Source of the DNA: Magnolia sinica
Lineage: Eukaryota; Streptophyta; Magnoliopsida; Magnoliales; Magnoliaceae
Assembly (NCBI RefSeq): GCF_029962835.1
Contig: NC_080581.1
Coordinates: 22,334,001 to 22,398,000 of the forward strand
Direction: 5' to 3'
Length of the DNA stretch: 64,000 nt
Shown: one piece after another, positions 61,502 through 64,000 of the stretch
How the letters are laid out: every line of letters begins with the position of its first letter
How positions within the stretch are numbered: position 1 is the stretch's first letter
Made by a program: the position numbers and the translations under genes
Notes under the pieces: generated by a model
Seen by the model: the letters and a program-made list of their open reading frames with translations, nothing else
The model's database searches: none
What the model was told of the DNA's origin: nothing

Positions 61502-63314
61502 TGTCCTAGAGGGGGGGGGGGGGGGGGAATAGGACTATGCCAAATTTAAAAAATAACAACGGAATTTAAATAAATTAAATACAGATAACAATAGACAATC
61601 CCACAATGCTGAAATTAAATACAACCTCAAATGTATGACTATTGAGAGATTGATAGAGATGTTGTTCTAAGGACAACCTTACACCATAAAAACCAAGGGT
61701 TTATGACAGGACAACCTTACAAGAACTGTTTGTGTATCAAAACCTCAAACTGATACAAAGGAATAAAGAAATAAATAGCAAGGAATGAAATCTACACTAT
61801 TACAACATTCCCACACTTGCAAAAAGAAATTACAACATTCTCTACAATGCAAAAAGGGAAATTACAATCATCCATAAAAGGAAATAAACAATCAATCCAT
61901 AAGACCAGAAATTATAGTGGTTCGCTTGTGTGTACACCAACTGTTTAACAAAACAACTACACAACTACTCCACTCCTAATATCCTCACACAGTGGATATT
62001 AGCGTTCACTATGAAAATAGGTTTTTCCAAGTTCACCTAAAACCCTCACAATTATGTCTTTCAAGTGGACTTATACAATTCAAAAACCCCACACTCCAGG
62101 TTTTCTGGATCACCTCAAACAAACCAAAACAAAGAGATTTTTCTGGCACAATCTCAATGAAACCAAAATACAGAAATTTACAATAATTTAAAATACATGG
62201 ACTCTTTTTAATGAACCCAGAAGAACCAGATCGGAGTAGAAGTTCAATGTCCAAACTCACTTATGAAATGGTTATAGGTTCTAAATTGATTTTAGATTTA
62301 AAGCACCTTGGGCTAGCTTGATTTGATTTTGATTCCAAGAAATGGGAGTACTTCAATCCCTCTTTCAAATAAAATTGGAATGCGAAAATTAAAAATTAAA
62401 TGCAATGAAAGCTAATAAAAGAGAATATTAAATGAGCACAATATAGCTTAAAAAGATCACTAACTTATCTATCAGAGTGGTGTATTGATTTAGCTTTGAT
62501 TGAATGAAAAACTCTGAAATTCGTGCTCTATTTATAGGTGAAGAAATCACATTCACAACTGGTCCTGAGGACACCACGACTGGTCGTAGGACTAATAGAT
62601 TTTTAAAATTTTGAGCGCGATAAGATAAAACTGTTCCACAACTAGTTGTAGGCCCTTCATTACCGGTCAAGGGACCTCCACGACTGGTCGTGTGGAACCA
62701 GATTTAGTTGCTGGACTTTAAGTTAAGGCTGCAGGACTGGTCGAGAATGAGTCGAGCACTGTTCACATGACCGGTCGAGCAGTCTCCAGGACTGGATAAG
62801 GCTTAACAAAAAATTCTAAAAATTTGCAACAAACTTAGGACTGGTCGAGAAATTTCTTAGATTGGTCGAGCCAGTGCTAGGACTAGTCGAACAGAGTCCA
62901 ATACTAGTCGAGAAATAGTCTATTCACTTATAAAATGATCTAATTGAATTATGTATTCAAAATGACCTACCCTATGGTCAATCTAGGGTTATTCATACCT
63001 TATACATGATGTATGAATCTTGAAACTTCTTTTCCTTTGGTTGATAGTCGATCTTTGAAGTTCACGAAGCTTGTGATCATTACACATGATGAAGCTTGAA
63101 CTTGAAATATCTTGAATCTTGAGCATTGAACACCCACTTGATATTGAACTCGAATATGACCATGTAAACTTGCATTTCTTGAAGTAAAGATCTTTGTTCT
63201 TGAGTGATGCACAGTCTTCATTATGTAGATGAGCTACATAAGACACAAATTCCAAGAAAGGTTTTGACACTACAAAATTTGACAATATAGGAGCTAGAAA
63301 CCACAACACTTACA
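61502..63314 (-). repeat. 3' LTR of element G
   Basis: 1,813 bp. Minus strand starts TGTAAGTGTTGTGG and ends CCTCTAGGACA. A run of 17 G (61511-61527) interrupts the tcctagagggg...aataggac terminus. About 62556-62910 holds roughly a dozen imperfect copies of gactggtcgag. A minus-strand TATA box (CTATAAATAGAG) lies at 62524-62535. The phrase tagtggttcg near 61917 is shared with the LTR of E. Confidence 0.8.
62556..62910. repeat. gactggtcgag short repeats in LTR G
   Basis: Imperfect copies of gactggtcgag/cgactggtcgt spaced 25-40 bases apart, forming alternating palindromic words (accggtcgag). Common in SIRE-like LTRs from memory. Confidence 0.75.
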
Positions 63315-63326
63315 ATATCCCACTTT
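63315..63326 (-). other. polypurine tract of element G
   Basis: Minus strand AAAGTGGGATAT directly before the LTR start TGTAAG. Confidence 0.7.
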
Positions 63327-63868
63327 GACAAATTTGTGACAAAACATACTTCATAATAACATAAGCATTATACGTACGAAGAATCATGCATTATTAATAT
63401 AAACTAGTTACAACCTGGTTAAAGAATCATGCACCAGTTATAAACAGGACAAAGCATTAAGATGCATAAATTCCATTAACAATACTCCCCCTTACTTAAC
63501 TCCCCTTCACCATAATAGAATCAGTCACACTTAATTCATCCATAATCCACATCCATAAACAATCCACATGCCAATATACCAATATTACCACAATCACCAT
63601 ATATGAAGCATGCCAAAATTCTCCCCCTTTTTGTCACAATATAACAAAGGAAGGAATTAAGAAATAGAAGTGGAATTAGATAAAGAAGGAAAGATAAGAA
63701 GAGTATTGAGGAATAAATGATCAAAATAGTCAACATATAAAATCCATAAGCAAGTCATATTCAAACCAAGTTCAATCAAGTACTACCAAGTTAAGTCAAG
63801 TAAAAACCTCACAAGACTAAAGAAATCTTAGTATCATTAAAATTATTACAAACCAAGATTAGAAAATA
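63327..63868 (-). other. non-coding 3' internal part of element G
   Basis: AT-rich; the minus strand has the G-rich aaaaagggggagaattttgg near 63620. Nothing coding. Confidence 0.5.
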
Positions 63869-64000
63869 CTAATAAGATCCTAAAGACGGAGCAGGAATAG
63901 ATAGATCAATCTGATGTAAACACTTATTAATGCGCTTCATATATTTGCACATATAAGCAAATTGCGAATCCTGGGTTACACGAATCTGAGCTACCTGTTC
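63869..64000 (-). pseudogene. C-terminal end of a G-encoded frame, partial at window edge
   Basis: 44 codons on the minus strand enter from the right edge and end at TAG (63869-63871). Readable are QIRVTQDSQFAYMCKYMKRI and LSIPAPSLGSY. By position, after pol and before the polypurine tract, it could be the end of the extra (env-like) ORF of SIRE elements. The product is not recognised with certainty. Confidence 0.35.

Larger units (their letters stand above)
61502..64000 (-). mobile_element. element G: second SIRE-like copia, 3' end only
   Basis: Minus-strand element. Its 3' LTR is complete (61502-63314), followed to the right by a polypurine tract and internal sequence that leaves the window. 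A second purine stretch (aaaaagggggagaatttt on the minus strand at 63617-63635) and a small frame (63869-64000) lie in the internal part. Confidence 0.75.

Noticed and set aside
61502-63314. The LTR at 61502 as the missing 3' LTR of element F
   Set aside because: Its sequence is unrelated to F's 5' LTR and its polypurine tract is on the opposite strand, to the right.
1-64000. tRNA, rRNA or other RNA genes
   Set aside because: None recognised by eye; only a tRNA-complementary primer site at 54657-54668 was found.

Overview
This is plant nuclear DNA. The window holds one intact protein gene, a plant-specific DUF247/UPF0481 gene. The rest is degenerate plant LTR retrotransposons (Athila/Tat-like gypsy, SIRE-like copia, long gypsy-type solo LTRs, another Ty1/copia), a CACTA DNA transposon, MITE-like repeats and many CT/GA/TA microsatellites. 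A short repeated theme (gtgggcccaccatgatgtatgtg and variants) recurs throughout. From memory this is common in magnoliid genomes, so a magnoliid is a reasonable but unproven guess. No prokaryotic or organellar signature was seen.

Layout. Bases 1-8571 are the only non-nested part: TCGAC-rich repeats and a 129-bp tandem duplication, two MITE-like copies flanking the DUF247 gene (2480-4150, minus strand), then repeat-rich intergenic DNA. From 8572 to the right edge the window reads as one nested stack. Element H is an Athila-like gypsy whose 5' LTR starts at 8572. It contains solo LTR A (12897-18540, target duplication AGCAT) and is entered at 19603 by element E, a minus-strand SIRE-like copia. 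E's 3' LTR is split by a 19.9-kb CACTA element (19910-39845, target duplication GTA). E's gag is split by solo LTR C (41980-53506, target duplication GTTGT). C contains solo LTR B (44525-50716, GCTGG), and B contains solo LTR D (47616-49869, GTCTC). E is also entered at 54176 by copia element F, which is entered at 61502 by a second SIRE-like element G that runs off the right edge. Five of these insertions show matching target-site duplications on both sides. Removing C restores the gag reading frame of E, and copy A serves as the empty-site reference for D.

The most unusual part is the CACTA element. It carries about 9.4 kb of (TTTAGG)n telomere-like hexamer DNA (20781-30172), organised into higher-order units with recurring landmark sequences, almost lacking C on the plus strand, and including a recent 1,175-bp-offset duplication. 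It also carries a minus-strand exon-like fragment resembling plant DNA-3-methyladenine glycosylase I (30571-30738) and a 153-bp AT-rich satellite (37985-38965). I saw no CACTA transposase, so the element looks non-autonomous.

There is no pathway or operon here. The genes other than DUF247 are decayed retroelement gag/pol pieces. Family and lineage names rest on recognising motifs by eye; no database search or alignment program was run.
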